A DNA stretch of 14,184 bases from an uncultured Oxalobacteraceae bacterium (GCA_946479705.1 CAMLHI010000031.1:1-14184), one strand, 5' to 3'; counted from the stretch's first letter, positions 6,217 through 14,184 are shown. Program-made: numbers and translations. The notes: generated by a model not told the origin, from the letters alone.

Positions 6217-6300
6217 GCCGCTTTTCTTCGCTCCGCCCCGCACCGCACCCAGCCGGTCAAGTCGCAGCTGCGGATGGACTACGTGTGGCCGCTGGAATAA
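6217..6300 (+). pseudogene. Possible 3' stub of a truncated gene
   Basis: The frame ending at TAA 6298-6300 has no start codon before the repeat boundary at 6216, but its last 19 codons look like genuine protein: HRTQPVKSQLRMDYVWPLE with GC-rich, third-position-rich codons like the neighbouring chromosome. Upstream in the same frame lies the duplicated immunity flank, whose origin is different. I read this as the surviving end of a host gene cut when the T6SS cassette arrived. I do not recognise the family. It converges on cheB, with only 2 bases between the two stops. A chance open frame is the alternative. Confidence 0.4.
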
Positions 6301-6302
6301 GC

Positions 6303-7361
6303 TCAGGCGCGCATGATCTCGCGCGCGATGGCATCGAGCGGCACGCTGCGCTCGACACCGCCGCGCCGCACCGCTTCCTTGGGCATGCCGTACACCACGC
6401 AGCTGGCCTCGTCCTGGGCCACCGTGCGCGCGCCGGCCGCGCGCATCTCGGCCATGCCGGCCGCGCCATCGTCGCCCATGCCGGTCATGATCACGCCCAG
6501 CGCATTGGCGCCGGCGCACTTGGCCGCTGAGCGGAACAGCACGTCCACCGAAGGCCGGTGGCGGTTCACCAGCGGACCATCGATCACGTCCACCGAATAG
6601 CGTTCGCCCAGGCGGCGCAGCAGCAAGTGCTTGCCGCCCGGCGCGATCAGCACCTGCCCGGGCAGCACCGGGGCGCCGGCGCGCGCCTCCAGCACCCGCA
6701 CCCGGCACACGCTGTCGAGCCGCTCGGCGAAGGCCTCGGTAAATTTTTCCGGCATATGCTGCACCACCACGATGGCTGGCGCATGGCGCGGCAAGGCCGT
6801 CAGCACCGCTTCCAGCGCCTGGGTGCCGCCGGTCGAGGCGCCGATCGCCACCAGGCGGTCGGTCGGCATGGCCGGGGCCGCGCCGCCAGCCGCCAGCACC
6901 GCGTCGGCCGTGAGTTTTTCCTGCGGCGGCGGCGGGGTGTGCCGCGCCAGCACATGCAGATTGGCGCGCGCCGCCGCCAGCACTGCGCTGATCAGGTCAT
7001 CCGAGGCTTCGGTCAGGAAGGACTTCAGGCCCAGCTTGGGCTTCTGGATGGTGGCCACCGCCCCGGCGGCCAGCGCGTCGAGGGTGGTGCGCGCGCCCGC
7101 CTCGGTCAGGGTCGAGCAGATGATCACGGCGGTGGGCCGCTCGGCCATGATCTTGCGCAGGAAGGTCAGCCCGTCCATATGCGGCATTTCGATATCGAGC
7201 ACCACCACCTGCGGCCAGTTGCGCTTCATGTGCTCGATCGCCACCAGCGGGTTCGATACCGCGCCGATCACTTCGATGCGCGGGTCGGCCCCCAGCACGC
7301 CGGCGACCACCTGGCGCACCACCGCGGAATCGTCCACCACCAGTACTTTTATCGGCTTCAT
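6303..7361 (-). CDS. cheB: Chemotaxis response regulator protein-glutamate methylesterase CheB
   Basis: CheB removes methyl groups from, and deamidates, receptor glutamyl sites when phosphorylated by CheA. The 352-residue protein has an N-terminal receiver domain (about 4-120) with acidic pair Asp10-Asp11, phosphoacceptor Asp56 in [13 protein letters not shown] and Lys107 in IQKPK. A linker with a PPPP run (about 132-165) follows, then the methylesterase domain (about 168-350). Its catalytic triad is Ser176 in IGASTGGT, His202 in VVQHMP and Asp298 in [10 protein letters not shown]. The ATG at 7361 is chosen because [12 protein letters not shown] is the standard N-terminus and AGGGAG lies 6 bases before it; longer in-frame starts read into cheD. 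It is the last gene of the operon, 10 bases after cheD. Confidence 0.96.
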   Translation of the reverse strand: MKPIKVLVVDDSAVVRQVVAGVLGADPRIEVIGAVSNPLVAIEHMKRNWPQVVVLDIEMPHMDGLTFLRKIMAERPTAVIICSTLTEAGARTTLDALAAGAVATIQKPKLGLKSFLTEASDDLISAVLAAARANLHVLARHTPPPPQEKLTADAVLAAGGAAPAMPTDRLVAIGASTGGTQALEAVLTALPRHAPAIVVVQHMPEKFTEAFAERLDSVCRVRVLEARAGAPVLPGQVLIAPGGKHLLLRRLGERYSVDVIDGPLVNRHRPSVDVLFRSAAKCAGANALGVIMTGMGDDGAAGMAEMRAAGARTVAQDEASCVVYGMPKEAVRRGGVERSVPLDAIAREIMRA

Positions 7362-7371
7362 GCGCTTCTCC

Positions 7372-7851
7372 CTAACGTTTTTCGACCTGGCGCGCCCACA
7401 CGTCGCCGCTGGCGATCTCGAACAGGATCTGCCGGTGGCCATTGCCGAACAGGCTTTCCGACACCACCGCGATGCCGCGCGCCGCCAGCATGTCGCGTGC
7501 GGCCGTGCCGTTCTTTTCGCCCACGTGAATACCGTGGCGAAGATGGCCGGGGAACATGTCGCCGCCGCCGAAAATCTTGGCCTCGCATTCCCCGGGCCGC
7601 ACGCCCAGCCCGGCCAGTTCGGCCAGCATCATGCCCAAGGCATCGTCGCCGTAGCGGCTGTCCGGCCCGGCCCCTTCGGGCCGCGACGGCAGCAGGAAAT
7701 GCGACATCGCGCCGATCCGGCGCAAGGAGCTCCACAAGGTGATCGACACGCACGATCCCAGCAGGGTGCGCACGCGAAAGCTGGCATCGCCGACGAAATA
7801 GTCGCCCGGCTGCAGAAACACGTCGATCAGGTCCGGGTTCTCCATGCTCAT
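7372..7851 (-). CDS. cheD: Chemoreceptor glutamine deamidase CheD
   Basis: CheD deamidates specific glutamines on chemoreceptors, tuning their ability to activate CheA. The 159-residue protein shows the family's cysteine-hydrolase features: [11 protein letters not shown] with catalytic Cys34, AMSHFLLP with His51, then [10 protein letters not shown] and [14 protein letters not shown] and the closing [11 protein letters not shown]. The start at 7851 overlaps the cheR stop as ATGA, with an AGGCGG purine stretch just upstream; a second in-frame ATG at 7845 gives a protein shorter by two residues. No CheC gene is visible, so CheD is likely to work mainly with the receptors. The protein is cytoplasmic and of typical length. 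Confidence 0.95.
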   Translation of the reverse strand: MSMENPDLIDVFLQPGDYFVGDASFRVRTLLGSCVSITLWSSLRRIGAMSHFLLPSRPEGAGPDSRYGDDALGMMLAELAGLGVRPGECEAKIFGGGDMFPGHLRHGIHVGEKNGTAARDMLAARGIAVVSESLFGNGHRQILFEIASGDVWARQVEKR

Positions 7852-8669
7852 GCCCGCCTGTACACCGACGGCACCACGGCCACCACCGCATCGGTGATGT
7901 CGTTGAGCGTCTCGGAATGGCCGATGATCAGGCGGCCGTCCGGCTTGAGGGCGCCGGCCAGGCGCTCGACCACGGCGCGCTTGGTCGGGCCGCTGAAGTA
8001 GATCATCACATTGCGCAGGAAGATCAGGTCGAACTGGCCCAGCTGGGGCAAGGGTTCGTTCAGGTTGATCTGGCCGAACTGCACGCGGCGGCGCAGGCTG
8101 GCCTCGACCAGCAGGGTGCCTTCCTGGGCGCCGCCGCCCTTCAGGCAATACTTCTTCAGGTAGTCCGGCGGGATGTGGCGCGCGCGCTCCATCCGGTAGT
8201 GGCCGTGCTGGGCCTGTTGCAGCACCTTGGTGCAGATGTCCGAGCCGATGATCTCCCATGGCCCGGCTGCGCCCATGCAGTCGGCCAGCACCATGGCGAT
8301 GCTGTAGCACTCCTCGCCGCTGGAACAGGCCGCGCTCCACACCCGCAGCGGCTTGCCCGCCGCGCGCGCGGCCAGGGCGCGCGCGCGCAGCAGCTCGAAG
8401 TGCTTGGGCTCGCGGAAGAAATACGTTTCGTTGGTGGTCAGCAGGTCGATCGCCATCTGCACTTCGTCCGGCGCGCTGCCGTCCTGCAGCACGCGGAAGT
8501 ACTCGGCATAGCTGGCCATGCCGAAGTGGGCCAGGCGCTTGGCCAGGCGTCCGCCCACCAGCGCCTTCTTGGCGTCGGACATGGTGATGCCCGCCGCGTC
8601 GAAGATGAAGCGCTGGAACTGGGCGAATTCGGCCTGGCTGATGGCTGGGCGCTGGGCGCTAGCTTGCAT
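7848..8669 (-). CDS. cheR: Chemotaxis protein methyltransferase CheR
   Basis: CheR transfers methyl groups from S-adenosylmethionine to receptor glutamates, opposing CheB. The 273-residue protein has the helical N-terminal domain (about 10-75), the NETYFFRE signature (80-87) and the SAM-binding motif VWSAACSSGEECYSIAM (110-126). The FLRNVMIYF segment (217-225) precedes the C-terminal GRLIIGHSETL. The usual GEEPYS is GEECYS here, with cysteine at position 121, a mild substitution outside the core glycine motif. GAGGGGAGG lies upstream of the ATG at 8669. It sits 12 bases after cheW and overlaps cheD by four bases. Confidence 0.96.
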   Translation of the reverse strand: MQASAQRPAISQAEFAQFQRFIFDAAGITMSDAKKALVGGRLAKRLAHFGMASYAEYFRVLQDGSAPDEVQMAIDLLTTNETYFFREPKHFELLRARALAARAAGKPLRVWSAACSSGEECYSIAMVLADCMGAAGPWEIIGSDICTKVLQQAQHGHYRMERARHIPPDYLKKYCLKGGGAQEGTLLVEASLRRRVQFGQINLNEPLPQLGQFDLIFLRNVMIYFSGPTKRAVVERLAGALKPDGRLIIGHSETLNDITDAVVAVVPSVYRRA

Positions 8670-8681
8670 GCGCGCCTCCCC

Positions 8682-9191
8682 TCATTCCGCCAGCGCCGGC
8701 ATGGCGTCCATCTGGCCCAGGCCGGCGAACACCTGGCCGATCGCCAGCAGGATGACGAATTTGCCGTTGATCTTGCCCATGCCGGCGATGAAATCGTTGC
8801 GGATGTGGGCGCCGAAGGCCGGCGGCGGCTCGATCTCGCTGTCGGCGATCTCCAGCACCGCATTGACCGCGTCGACCACCACGCCGATCACCTGGCGCTC
8901 GCCCTCCTCCTCGATCTCGACGATGACGATGCAGGTGCGCTTGGTCACCGGCGTGCTGGGACGGTTGAAGCGCACCGACAGGTCCATCACCGTCACCACC
9001 GAGCCGCGCAGGTTGATCACGCCGCGAATACAGTCCGACATCATCGGCACATCCGTCAGCGCGGTGTACTCGATGATTTCCTTCACACCCAGGATGGCGA
9101 TGGCAAAGGTTTCGCCGCCCAGCGTAAAGGTCAGGTACTGGGTCGGCACCGCCGCCGCGGCGGCAGCGGCCTTGTGAGCTGTTGGGTTCAT
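8682..9191 (-). CDS. cheW: Chemotaxis coupling protein CheW
   Basis: CheW links receptor signalling tips to the kinase CheA in cytoplasmic arrays. The 169-residue protein has an Ala-rich leader (residues 5-15) and then one CheW domain: QYLTFTLGGETFAI, VKEIIEYTALTDVP, the conserved IRGVINLRGSVVTVMDL (55-71) with Arg62, and the second half with VIGVVVDAVNAVLEI. The C-terminal IRNDFIAGMGKINGKFVILL is also standard. The ATG at 9191 has GGGAG 5 bases upstream. It lies 12 bases from both the MCP gene and cheR, consistent with one operon. Confidence 0.96.
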   Translation of the reverse strand: MNPTAHKAAAAAAAVPTQYLTFTLGGETFAIAILGVKEIIEYTALTDVPMMSDCIRGVINLRGSVVTVMDLSVRFNRPSTPVTKRTCIVIVEIEEEGERQVIGVVVDAVNAVLEIADSEIEPPPAFGAHIRNDFIAGMGKINGKFVILLAIGQVFAGLGQMDAMPALAE

Positions 9192-9203
9192 GGCCGCTCC
9201 CGA

Positions 9204-10865
9204 TCAGAATTTGGTGAATTCGGATTCGTCCGGTGCGCTGGCGGCCAGCGACAGGCTGCTGGCAAAGCGTGGCGCACCGGCCGGCTTGGACGGCGCGCGG
9301 CGCGACACGGCCGGCTTGGCGGCCTGGCGGCGCGGCGCGGCGCTCTCGCGGCCCAGGCGGAAGAAGCTCATGGTCTGCTGCAGCTGCTCGGCCTGGCCGG
9401 ACAGTTCCTCGGCGGTGGCGGCCAGTTCTTCCGAGCTCGATGCATTCTGCTGGGTCGCCATGGACAGCTGGGTGATGGCCGAATTGATCTGACCCACGCC
9501 GGTCGACTGCTCTTCCGAGGCGGCCGTGATTTCCTGCACCAGGTCGGACGTCTTCTTGATGTTCGGGACCATTTCGTCGAGCAGCTTGCCGGCGCGCTGG
9601 GCCAGTTCGACGCTGCTGCCGGCCACGGTGCCGATTTCCTGGGCGGCGATCTGGCTGCGTTCGGCCAGCTTGCGCACTTCGGCCGCCACCACCGCAAAGC
9701 CCTTGCCATGCTCGCCGGCGCGGGCCGCCTCGATGGCCGCGTTCAGTGCCAGCAGGTTGGTCTGGTAGGCGATATCGTCGATGATGCCGATCTTCTGGGC
9801 GATCTGGTTCATGGCCCCGGCCGTGGCCTTGACCGCTTCGCCGCCTTCGACCGCGCTTTCGGCCGAACGCGAGGCCATGCCGTCGGTGACGCGGGCATTC
9901 TCGGTGTTCTGGCTGATCGAGGCGGTCATCTGCTCAACCGAGGCGCTGGTTTGTTCCACCCCGGCGGCCTGCTCGCTGGCCGCCTGCGACAGCGCCTGCG
10001 CCGTGGCCGAGACTTCCTCGGAAGCGCTGGCCACCGCTTCGGCGGCGCTGTTGGCTTCGCCCACGATGCGCACCAGGGCGTCATTCATGTTCTTCATGGC
10101 CTGCAGCAGCTTGCCGGTTTCGTCGGTGGTGGTGACCACGATCTGGCTGGTCAGGTCGCCGCCGGCGACCGCTTCGGCCAGGGTCACGGCCTGGTTGATC
10201 GGACGGGTGATCGAGCGGGTGATCAGGAAGGCGAACAGCAGGCCAACGGCGAAGGCACCGGCGCCCAGGCCCATCAGCTGGTTGCGCGAGTCGTTGTATC
10301 CCTTGCGCGCGTCCAGCATGGCCTGGTCGCTCATCTTTTGTTCGAGATCGATCAGCGCGCTCATCTCGCCCATCCATTTGAACTGTGCCGGCCGCACTTC
10401 CTGCAGCAGGAGGTCCGTGGCCTCCTGCTTCTTGCCGGACAGGGCGAGCTCGGTGACCTTGCTCATCAGCGGCAGGATGTGGGCCTCGTTCTCCTTGATG
10501 CGGACCGTAAACGCCTTTTCGTCGGCCGTCGTGTCGGGGATCTCGGCGAACATCTTGTTCAGTTTGGCTTCGGCCTCCATATATTTGTCCTGCTGGCGCT
10601 TGATGCGCTCGACTTCCGCCTCCAATGCCGACTTCTCGGACATCAGCACCAGGTTGCGCAGCGCCACCACGCGGTCGTACACGGTCACGCGCATGGCCGT
10701 GGCCAGCGTGATCTCGACATTGTTGACCGTAACGATTTCTTCCACATGACGCTGCACCGCGGCAAGCCGGTCGGTGGCCAGCATGATGCTGCCGGCCAGC
10801 AGGGCCAGCACCAGCCCGAAGCCGGCCGCCAGCCGTACGCCAATTTTCAAGTTCCCGAATTTCAT
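9204..10865 (-). CDS. Methyl-accepting chemotaxis protein, membrane receptor
   Basis: This 553-residue chemoreceptor has the standard order of parts. Transmembrane helix 1 is at about 11-30, a periplasmic four-helix-bundle-like sensor at 31-196, transmembrane helix 2 at 197-215 ([17 protein letters not shown]) and HAMP at 216-268 ([11 protein letters not shown]...EAVAGGDLT). The cytoplasmic signalling domain has its hairpin tip at about 363-390, with [20 protein letters not shown]. The ligand is not deducible. The tail after about residue 505 is a Ser/Ala/Pro/Arg-rich linker ending EFTKF, so the NWETF-type CheR/CheB tether is absent. GAGGAG precedes the ATG at 10865. It lies between cheA and cheW in the same operon. 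Confidence 0.95.
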   Translation of the reverse strand: MKFGNLKIGVRLAAGFGLVLALLAGSIMLATDRLAAVQRHVEEIVTVNNVEITLATAMRVTVYDRVVALRNLVLMSEKSALEAEVERIKRQQDKYMEAEAKLNKMFAEIPDTTADEKAFTVRIKENEAHILPLMSKVTELALSGKKQEATDLLLQEVRPAQFKWMGEMSALIDLEQKMSDQAMLDARKGYNDSRNQLMGLGAGAFAVGLLFAFLITRSITRPINQAVTLAEAVAGGDLTSQIVVTTTDETGKLLQAMKNMNDALVRIVGEANSAAEAVASASEEVSATAQALSQAASEQAAGVEQTSASVEQMTASISQNTENARVTDGMASRSAESAVEGGEAVKATAGAMNQIAQKIGIIDDIAYQTNLLALNAAIEAARAGEHGKGFAVVAAEVRKLAERSQIAAQEIGTVAGSSVELAQRAGKLLDEMVPNIKKTSDLVQEITAASEEQSTGVGQINSAITQLSMATQQNASSSEELAATAEELSGQAEQLQQTMSFFRLGRESAAPRRQAAKPAVSRRAPSKPAGAPRFASSLSLAASAPDESEFTKF

Positions 10866-10892
10866 TTTGCTCTCCTCGTTATGTACTGCGAA

Positions 10893-13001
10893 TTATGGTG
10901 TTGTAGGTATTGACAGGGCCGGGACGGGCGCTGCCGCCACCGGCGGGCTGGCGCGGATCAGCGCCGGCACGTCCAGGATCAGCGCCACTTCGCCGCTGCC
11001 CAGGATGCTCGACCCGCTGACGCATTCGAGACGCTGGAACAGCTTGCCGAGCGGCTTGATGACGGTTTGCGATTCGCCCAGCAGCGCGTCGACCACCAGG
11101 CCGGCGCGCTGGCCGGCATACTTGACCACCACCACGCTCTGGCGCGGCCCGGCTTCGCCCGCGACGGCGAACAGCTGGCGCAGCCGGATCAGCGGCAGCA
11201 CCTGGCCGCGCAGGTCGGCCATGTCGTGCCCGGGCAGCGCGCGCAGCTCGACGCATTCCTCCACCATGTCGAGCGGGATCACGAAGACCGAGCGCCCCAC
11301 GCTGACCTGGAAGCCATTGATGATGGCCAGCGTCAGCGGCAGGCGCACCGTCACGGTGGTGCCCACGCCCTCGCTGCTGGCGATGCTCACGCTGCCGCGC
11401 AGGGCGGTGATGTTGCGCTTGACGACATCCATGCCGACCCCGCGTCCGGACAGGTTGGTGACCTGCTCGGCGGTGGAAAAGCCCGGCTCGAACACCAGGC
11501 CGAAGACTTCCTCGTCGCTCAGCGGCTTGCCCGCCTCGACCAGGCCGCGCTCGACCGCCTTGGCCAGGATGCGTTCGCGGTTCAAGCCGCCGCCGTCGTC
11601 GCGCACTTCGATGACGATGGTGCCCGAGTCGTGGTAGGCATCCAGGCCAATGGTGCCGACCGCGTTCTTGCCGCGCTGCTCGCGCAGCGCGGCCGATTCG
11701 ATGCCATGGTCCATGGCGTTGCGCACCAGATGGGTGAGCGGGTCGCCGATCTTCTCGACCACGGTCTTGTCCAGTTCAGTATCCTCGCCGCTCACTTCGA
11801 GCACGATTTCCTTGCCCAGTTCGCGCGCCACGTCGTGCACCACGCGCTGGAAACGGTTGAAGGTGGCGCCGATCTTCACCATGCGCAGCTGCAGGGCGCT
11901 GTTGCGCACTTCCTCGACCAGCGCCGACAAGGTGGCGCTGCATTCCTGGAACTGCAGGTTCTGCGCGCGCCGCGCGATCAGGTTGGCGCTGGCGGTGCTG
12001 ATGATCAGCTCCCCCACCAGGTTGATCAGGCGGTCGAGCTTGTCGGCGTCGACCCGGACGCTGCCGCCCTCCAGGTTCTTGGCGTCGCGCGCCTTGCCCT
12101 GCCTGGCCAGCGCCGCTTCCACCACCGGGGCCACGGCGGCGCCCTGGGCGATCAGGATCTGGCCGATCGGGTGCTCCGGCGCGCCGGCCTGCTGGCGCAG
12201 CGCGGCCGTCAGCTCGCCCTGGGTGACCCCGCCGGCGCGCACCAGGGTCTCGCCCAACTTCTCGTCGGTACCCGGCGCGGCCTCGATGCGGCGGATAGTC
12301 TCGCGCACTTCCTGGCTTGGCGGCGTAATGGAGATCTCGCAGTCGTCGCGCACGAATTCGAACACCGCCTCGATCTCGGCCTTGCCGGCCTGGCTGCGCA
12401 GGTCGATCTCGAAGCCGAGGTAGCACTGTTCGGCATCCATCTCGCCCAGCGGCGGCATGGCGGCGCTGAGCGTGACGACTTTTTCCAGCGTGCCGAGGGT
12501 GCCGAGATAGCGCAGGAAGGACATCGGGTCCATCCCGTTTTGCAGCACCAGCGGGCCGAATTGCAGCACGATGTGCCAGGTGTCCGAGGGCTGGCGCACC
12601 GGCAGGCGCGGTTCGAGGTAGCGCTGCAGGCGCTGCACCAGCGGCTGGCCGGCCTGCTCCAGCGCCGGGTCGGGCGCGATGCCGGTATCGCGCACCGTGG
12701 CCAGCAGGCAGCCCATGTGGTCGCGGCATTCCAGCAGCAGCGTGACCAGGTCGGCGTCGAGCAGGCTGGCATCCCTGCGCACCGCATCGAGCACGCTTTC
12801 GGCCACGTGGGTGAAGGCCACCACGTGGTCGATGCCGAACAGCCCGGCCGAACCCTTGATGGTATGGGCGGCGCGGAAGACCGCATTGACCGCTTCCGGA
12901 TCGGCCGGACCGGTACCGACCGACAGCAGTGCCTCTTCCATCGCTTCGAGCAGCTCGCCGCTTTCGACGATGAAGGTGACCAGGGCATCGTCAAGCGTCA
13001 T
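10893..13001 (-). CDS. cheA: Chemotaxis histidine kinase CheA
   Basis: CheA autophosphorylates in response to receptors and passes phosphate to CheY and CheB. The 702-residue protein has an N-terminal HPt domain with the phospho-site His46 in AAHTIKGSAGLFG, and a region at about 140-230 (TWHIVLQFGPLVLQNGMDP onward) seen in other proteobacterial CheA proteins in place of a classical P2 domain. A repeat pair at 248-301 follows. Dimerisation is at about 315-405 (VDADKLDRLINLVGEL). The ATPase domain has HLVRNAMDHGIE (424-435), EVRDDGGGL (465-473), FEPGFSTAE (504-512) and SGRGVGMDVV (518-527). A CheW-like regulatory domain runs from about 565 to 680. The ATG at 13001 lies inside the end of the STAS gene, an 11-base overlap. 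The last 20 residues are Ala/Pro-rich. Confidence 0.96.
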   Translation of the reverse strand: MTLDDALVTFIVESGELLEAMEEALLSVGTGPADPEAVNAVFRAAHTIKGSAGLFGIDHVVAFTHVAESVLDAVRRDASLLDADLVTLLLECRDHMGCLLATVRDTGIAPDPALEQAGQPLVQRLQRYLEPRLPVRQPSDTWHIVLQFGPLVLQNGMDPMSFLRYLGTLGTLEKVVTLSAAMPPLGEMDAEQCYLGFEIDLRSQAGKAEIEAVFEFVRDDCEISITPPSQEVRETIRRIEAAPGTDEKLGETLVRAGGVTQGELTAALRQQAGAPEHPIGQILIAQGAAVAPVVEAALARQGKARDAKNLEGGSVRVDADKLDRLINLVGELIISTASANLIARRAQNLQFQECSATLSALVEEVRNSALQLRMVKIGATFNRFQRVVHDVARELGKEIVLEVSGEDTELDKTVVEKIGDPLTHLVRNAMDHGIESAALREQRGKNAVGTIGLDAYHDSGTIVIEVRDDGGGLNRERILAKAVERGLVEAGKPLSDEEVFGLVFEPGFSTAEQVTNLSGRGVGMDVVKRNITALRGSVSIASSEGVGTTVTVRLPLTLAIINGFQVSVGRSVFVIPLDMVEECVELRALPGHDMADLRGQVLPLIRLRQLFAVAGEAGPRQSVVVVKYAGQRAGLVVDALLGESQTVIKPLGKLFQRLECVSGSSILGSGEVALILDVPALIRASPPVAAAPVPALSIPTTP
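12099..12260 (-). repeat. MshEN-like repeat pair encoded inside cheA
   Basis: CheA residues 248-271 (KLGETLVRAGG... ending LTAALRQQ) and 278-301 (PIGQILIAQGA... ending VEAALARQ) are two 24-residue segments with the same spacing of Gly, aliphatic pair, Leu/Val and final Gln, separated by six residues. This matches the pattern of the MshEN/GspE N-terminal nucleotide-binding motif, although the leading Arg is Lys in the first segment and Pro in the second. It lies between the phosphotransfer and dimerisation parts. Confidence 0.5.
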
Positions 13002-13290
13002 GGCATTCTCCAGTGGGCAGTCCGAACAGATGGAAAGCTTCCACCACCGCCGGGCTGTGCCCGCGCAGATGCAGGCTGCAGCCGCACGCTTCGGCCGCGC
13101 GTTCGGCCGCGATCAGCAACTGCACGCCGGCGCTGTCGATCTCGCACACATCGGCCAGCTCCAGGGCCAGGGCAGCGCCCGGCGCCAGTGTCTCCAGGGT
13201 CGCGGCCAGCTGCTCGCGCAGCGCGGCCGCGCCGTAGATGGTGAGCTCCGGGTCCAGGCGCAGCATGGTGATGTCCATCGCGGCGCTCAC
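12991..13290 (-). CDS. STAS domain protein (anti-sigma-antagonist-like) in the chemotaxis operon
   Basis: A 99-residue protein made of a single STAS domain of the short, MlaB/SpoIIAA-like kind. After the first strand (ITMLRLDPELTIYGA) comes ALALELADVCEIDSAGVQLL, in which Ser53 occupies the position of the phosphorylatable serine of SpoIIAA-type proteins. The segment CSLHLRGHSPAVVEAFHLFG is a typical STAS C-terminal half. Such proteins act as phospho-switch partners or scaffolds; small STAS proteins in che operons are known, but the partner here is unknown and no serine kinase is visible in the window. The GTG start at 13290 overlaps the cheY stop (GTGA); an in-frame ATG at 13278 would shorten it by four residues. 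It overlaps cheA by 11 bases, so coupling is likely. Confidence 0.85.
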   Translation of the reverse strand: MSAAMDITMLRLDPELTIYGAAALREQLAATLETLAPGAALALELADVCEIDSAGVQLLIAAERAAEACGCSLHLRGHSPAVVEAFHLFGLPTGECHDA

Positions 13291-13655
13291 GGCAGGATCA
13301 GCTTCTGCACGGCGTTGAGCAGCACGTCCGGCTTGAACGGCTTGACCACCCAGGCCCTGGCGCCGGCCGCCTGGCCTTCGCGCTTCTTGTCGTCGGCCGA
13401 TTCGGTGGTGAGCATGATCACCGGCGTGAAGCGGTAGCTGGCCAGCGTCTTGACCTGCTTGACGAAGCTGATGCCATCCATATTGGGCATATTGACGTCG
13501 CTGACGATCAGATGGACCTTGCGGCCATCGAGTTTGGCCAGCGCGTCCTTGCCGTCGCAGCCTTCGATGACCTCGTAGCCGGCGCCGCGCAGGGTGATGC
13601 CGATCACCTGGCGCACCGAACTCGAATCGTCCACGATCAGTATTGTCTTTGCCAT
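13287..13655 (-). CDS. cheY: Chemotaxis response regulator CheY
   Basis: CheY is the diffusible output regulator that receives phosphate from CheA and alters flagellar (or other) motor behaviour. The 122-residue protein is a lone receiver domain with Asp9-Asp10 in LIVDDSSSVRQ, phosphoacceptor Asp53 in VSDVNMPNMDG, Thr83 in MLTTES and Lys105 in VVKPFKP. Trp102 takes the place of the conserved aromatic (Tyr106 in E. coli). No DNA-binding or enzymatic output domain is attached. AGAGGA lies about 4 bases before the ATG at 13655. It follows the partial MCP gene by 41 bases. Confidence 0.94.
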   Translation of the reverse strand: MAKTILIVDDSSSVRQVIGITLRGAGYEVIEGCDGKDALAKLDGRKVHLIVSDVNMPNMDGISFVKQVKTLASYRFTPVIMLTTESADDKKREGQAAGARAWVVKPFKPDVLLNAVQKLILP

Positions 13656-13696
13656 GCTGTCCTCTTGCGGGGTTGGGTATGTTTAAAAATGGGGAA

Positions 13697-14184
13697 TCAG
13701 AAAAAAGTCACTTCATCGGCTTCCTGCGGCGCCACCTTCGCGGCCCGGCCGCTGCCGTGCACCTGGTGTTCCTCGGCCATGGTGTAGTGGCTGCCCAGTT
13801 CGGCCAGCCAGGCCTGGCTGTCGGCCGGCAGATCGCCGCCGGCCGCGCCCTCGCGCATGCGCACGATGTCGGCGCTGACGACCTCGAGGATCTGGCGTAT
13901 GCGGTCCTGGAACTGCAGCGCCACCAGCAGATCGGCCACGTCGCCGCGCAGGGCGCCGCCGTGGCGCTTCATCTCGGCGGCCGAGCCGGCCAGCTCGCGC
14001 ACGTGGCCCAGCACGTCCGCCATCACGCTGCCCGAGGCGACCATGGCTTCGCGGTCGTTGTGGTCAGCCTTGCCGGCCACCTCCAGCGTCGTGTTCATGG
14101 TGGCCCAGGCCGAATTCATCCGCTCGGTGATGCGCTTGCCGATGTCCGACGACGACAGCGACAGGCGCCGTACTTCGGCGGCGA
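13697..14184 (-). CDS. Methyl-accepting chemotaxis protein, 3' end (partial)
   Basis: The frame is open to the window edge, so the 5' part lies outside; about 162 residues are visible. The first visible stretch, AAEVRRLSLSSSDIGKRITE, looks like the segment just after the receptor signalling tip (compare [13 protein letters not shown] in the complete receptor of this operon). A helical region follows with LLVALQFQDRIRQILEVV, then a tail with YTMAEEHQVHGSG ending EADEVTFF. This tail type is common in MCP-like proteins encoded at the head of betaproteobacterial che operons. No membrane helix is seen in the visible part. A CheZ-like helical protein is a less likely alternative because of the first segment. 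Confidence 0.75.
   Translation of the reverse strand, partial: AAEVRRLSLSSSDIGKRITERMNSAWATMNTTLEVAGKADHNDREAMVASGSVMADVLGHVRELAGSAAEMKRHGGALRGDVADLLVALQFQDRIRQILEVVSADIVRMREGAAGGDLPADSQAWLAELGSHYTMAEEHQVHGSGRAAKVAPQEADEVTFF

Noticed and set aside
7917..10913. Very long open frame on the plus strand across cheR, cheW and the MCP gene
   Set aside because: Its translation is rich in His, Gln, Arg and Gly with no domain, a common antisense shadow of GC-rich genes. The minus-strand genes here have full family motifs and ribosome binding sites.
11067..13244. Long plus-strand open frame opposite cheA
   Set aside because: Composition is again His/Gln/Arg-rich and without recognisable domains; cheA on the opposite strand explains the open frame.
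1..14184. CRISPR array, tRNA, rRNA or insertion sequence
   Set aside because: I saw no regularly spaced repeats, no tRNA- or rRNA-like sequence, no transposase and no terminal inverted repeats bounding the T6SS cassette.

Overview
The window looks like chromosome from a GC-rich betaproteobacterium. The C4-dicarboxylate carrier, the poly-hydroxybutyrate-type dehydrogenase and the gene order of the chemotaxis operon fit Burkholderiales, probably Oxalobacteraceae (Massilia, Duganella or Janthinobacterium type). That placement is inference from protein flavour and base composition; no rRNA or other marker is present.

Layout. (1) Positions 1-1721, plus strand: the 3' end of a 3-hydroxybutyrate dehydrogenase gene, then dctA for C4-dicarboxylate uptake. 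(2) Positions 1722-2246: a 525-base gap with a strong hairpin just after dctA, a nested repeat near 1915-1948, and an AT-rich promoter-like stretch near 2110. (3) Positions 2247-6135, plus strand: a compact type VI secretion (T6SS) effector cassette. Its order is PAAR-like protein, PAAR protein, DUF4123 chaperone, small co-chaperone-like protein, Tox-REase-5 nuclease toxin, Imm52 immunity protein, and a second Imm52 paralogue. The first six genes overlap or nearly touch, so they should be translated as one unit. No VgrG, Hcp or sheath gene is here, so this is an orphan cargo cassette that would load onto a T6SS encoded elsewhere. The order matches the PAAR4-TecT-coTecT-TseT-TsiT cluster of Pseudomonas aeruginosa. 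(4) Positions 6136-6300: the conserved tail of the second immunity repeat, then an open frame resembling the 3' stub of a lost gene. (5) Positions 6303-14184, minus strand: a tight chemotaxis operon, read in transcription order as a soluble-type MCP (5' end outside the window), cheY, a STAS protein, cheA, a membrane MCP, cheW, cheR, cheD and cheB.

How the parts work. In the T6SS cassette the PAAR protein would cap the spike, the DUF4123 protein and its partner would load the nuclease, and the Imm52 proteins would protect the producer and its kin. In the chemotaxis operon the receptors signal through CheW to CheA, which phosphorylates CheY and CheB. CheR, CheB and CheD set receptor methylation and deamidation. 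Most notable are the tandem, unevenly diverged Imm52 genes with a duplicated 3' flank, a toxin-tail-like scar in front of the second copy, and a repeat pair inside CheA that resembles the MshEN c-di-GMP-binding motif.
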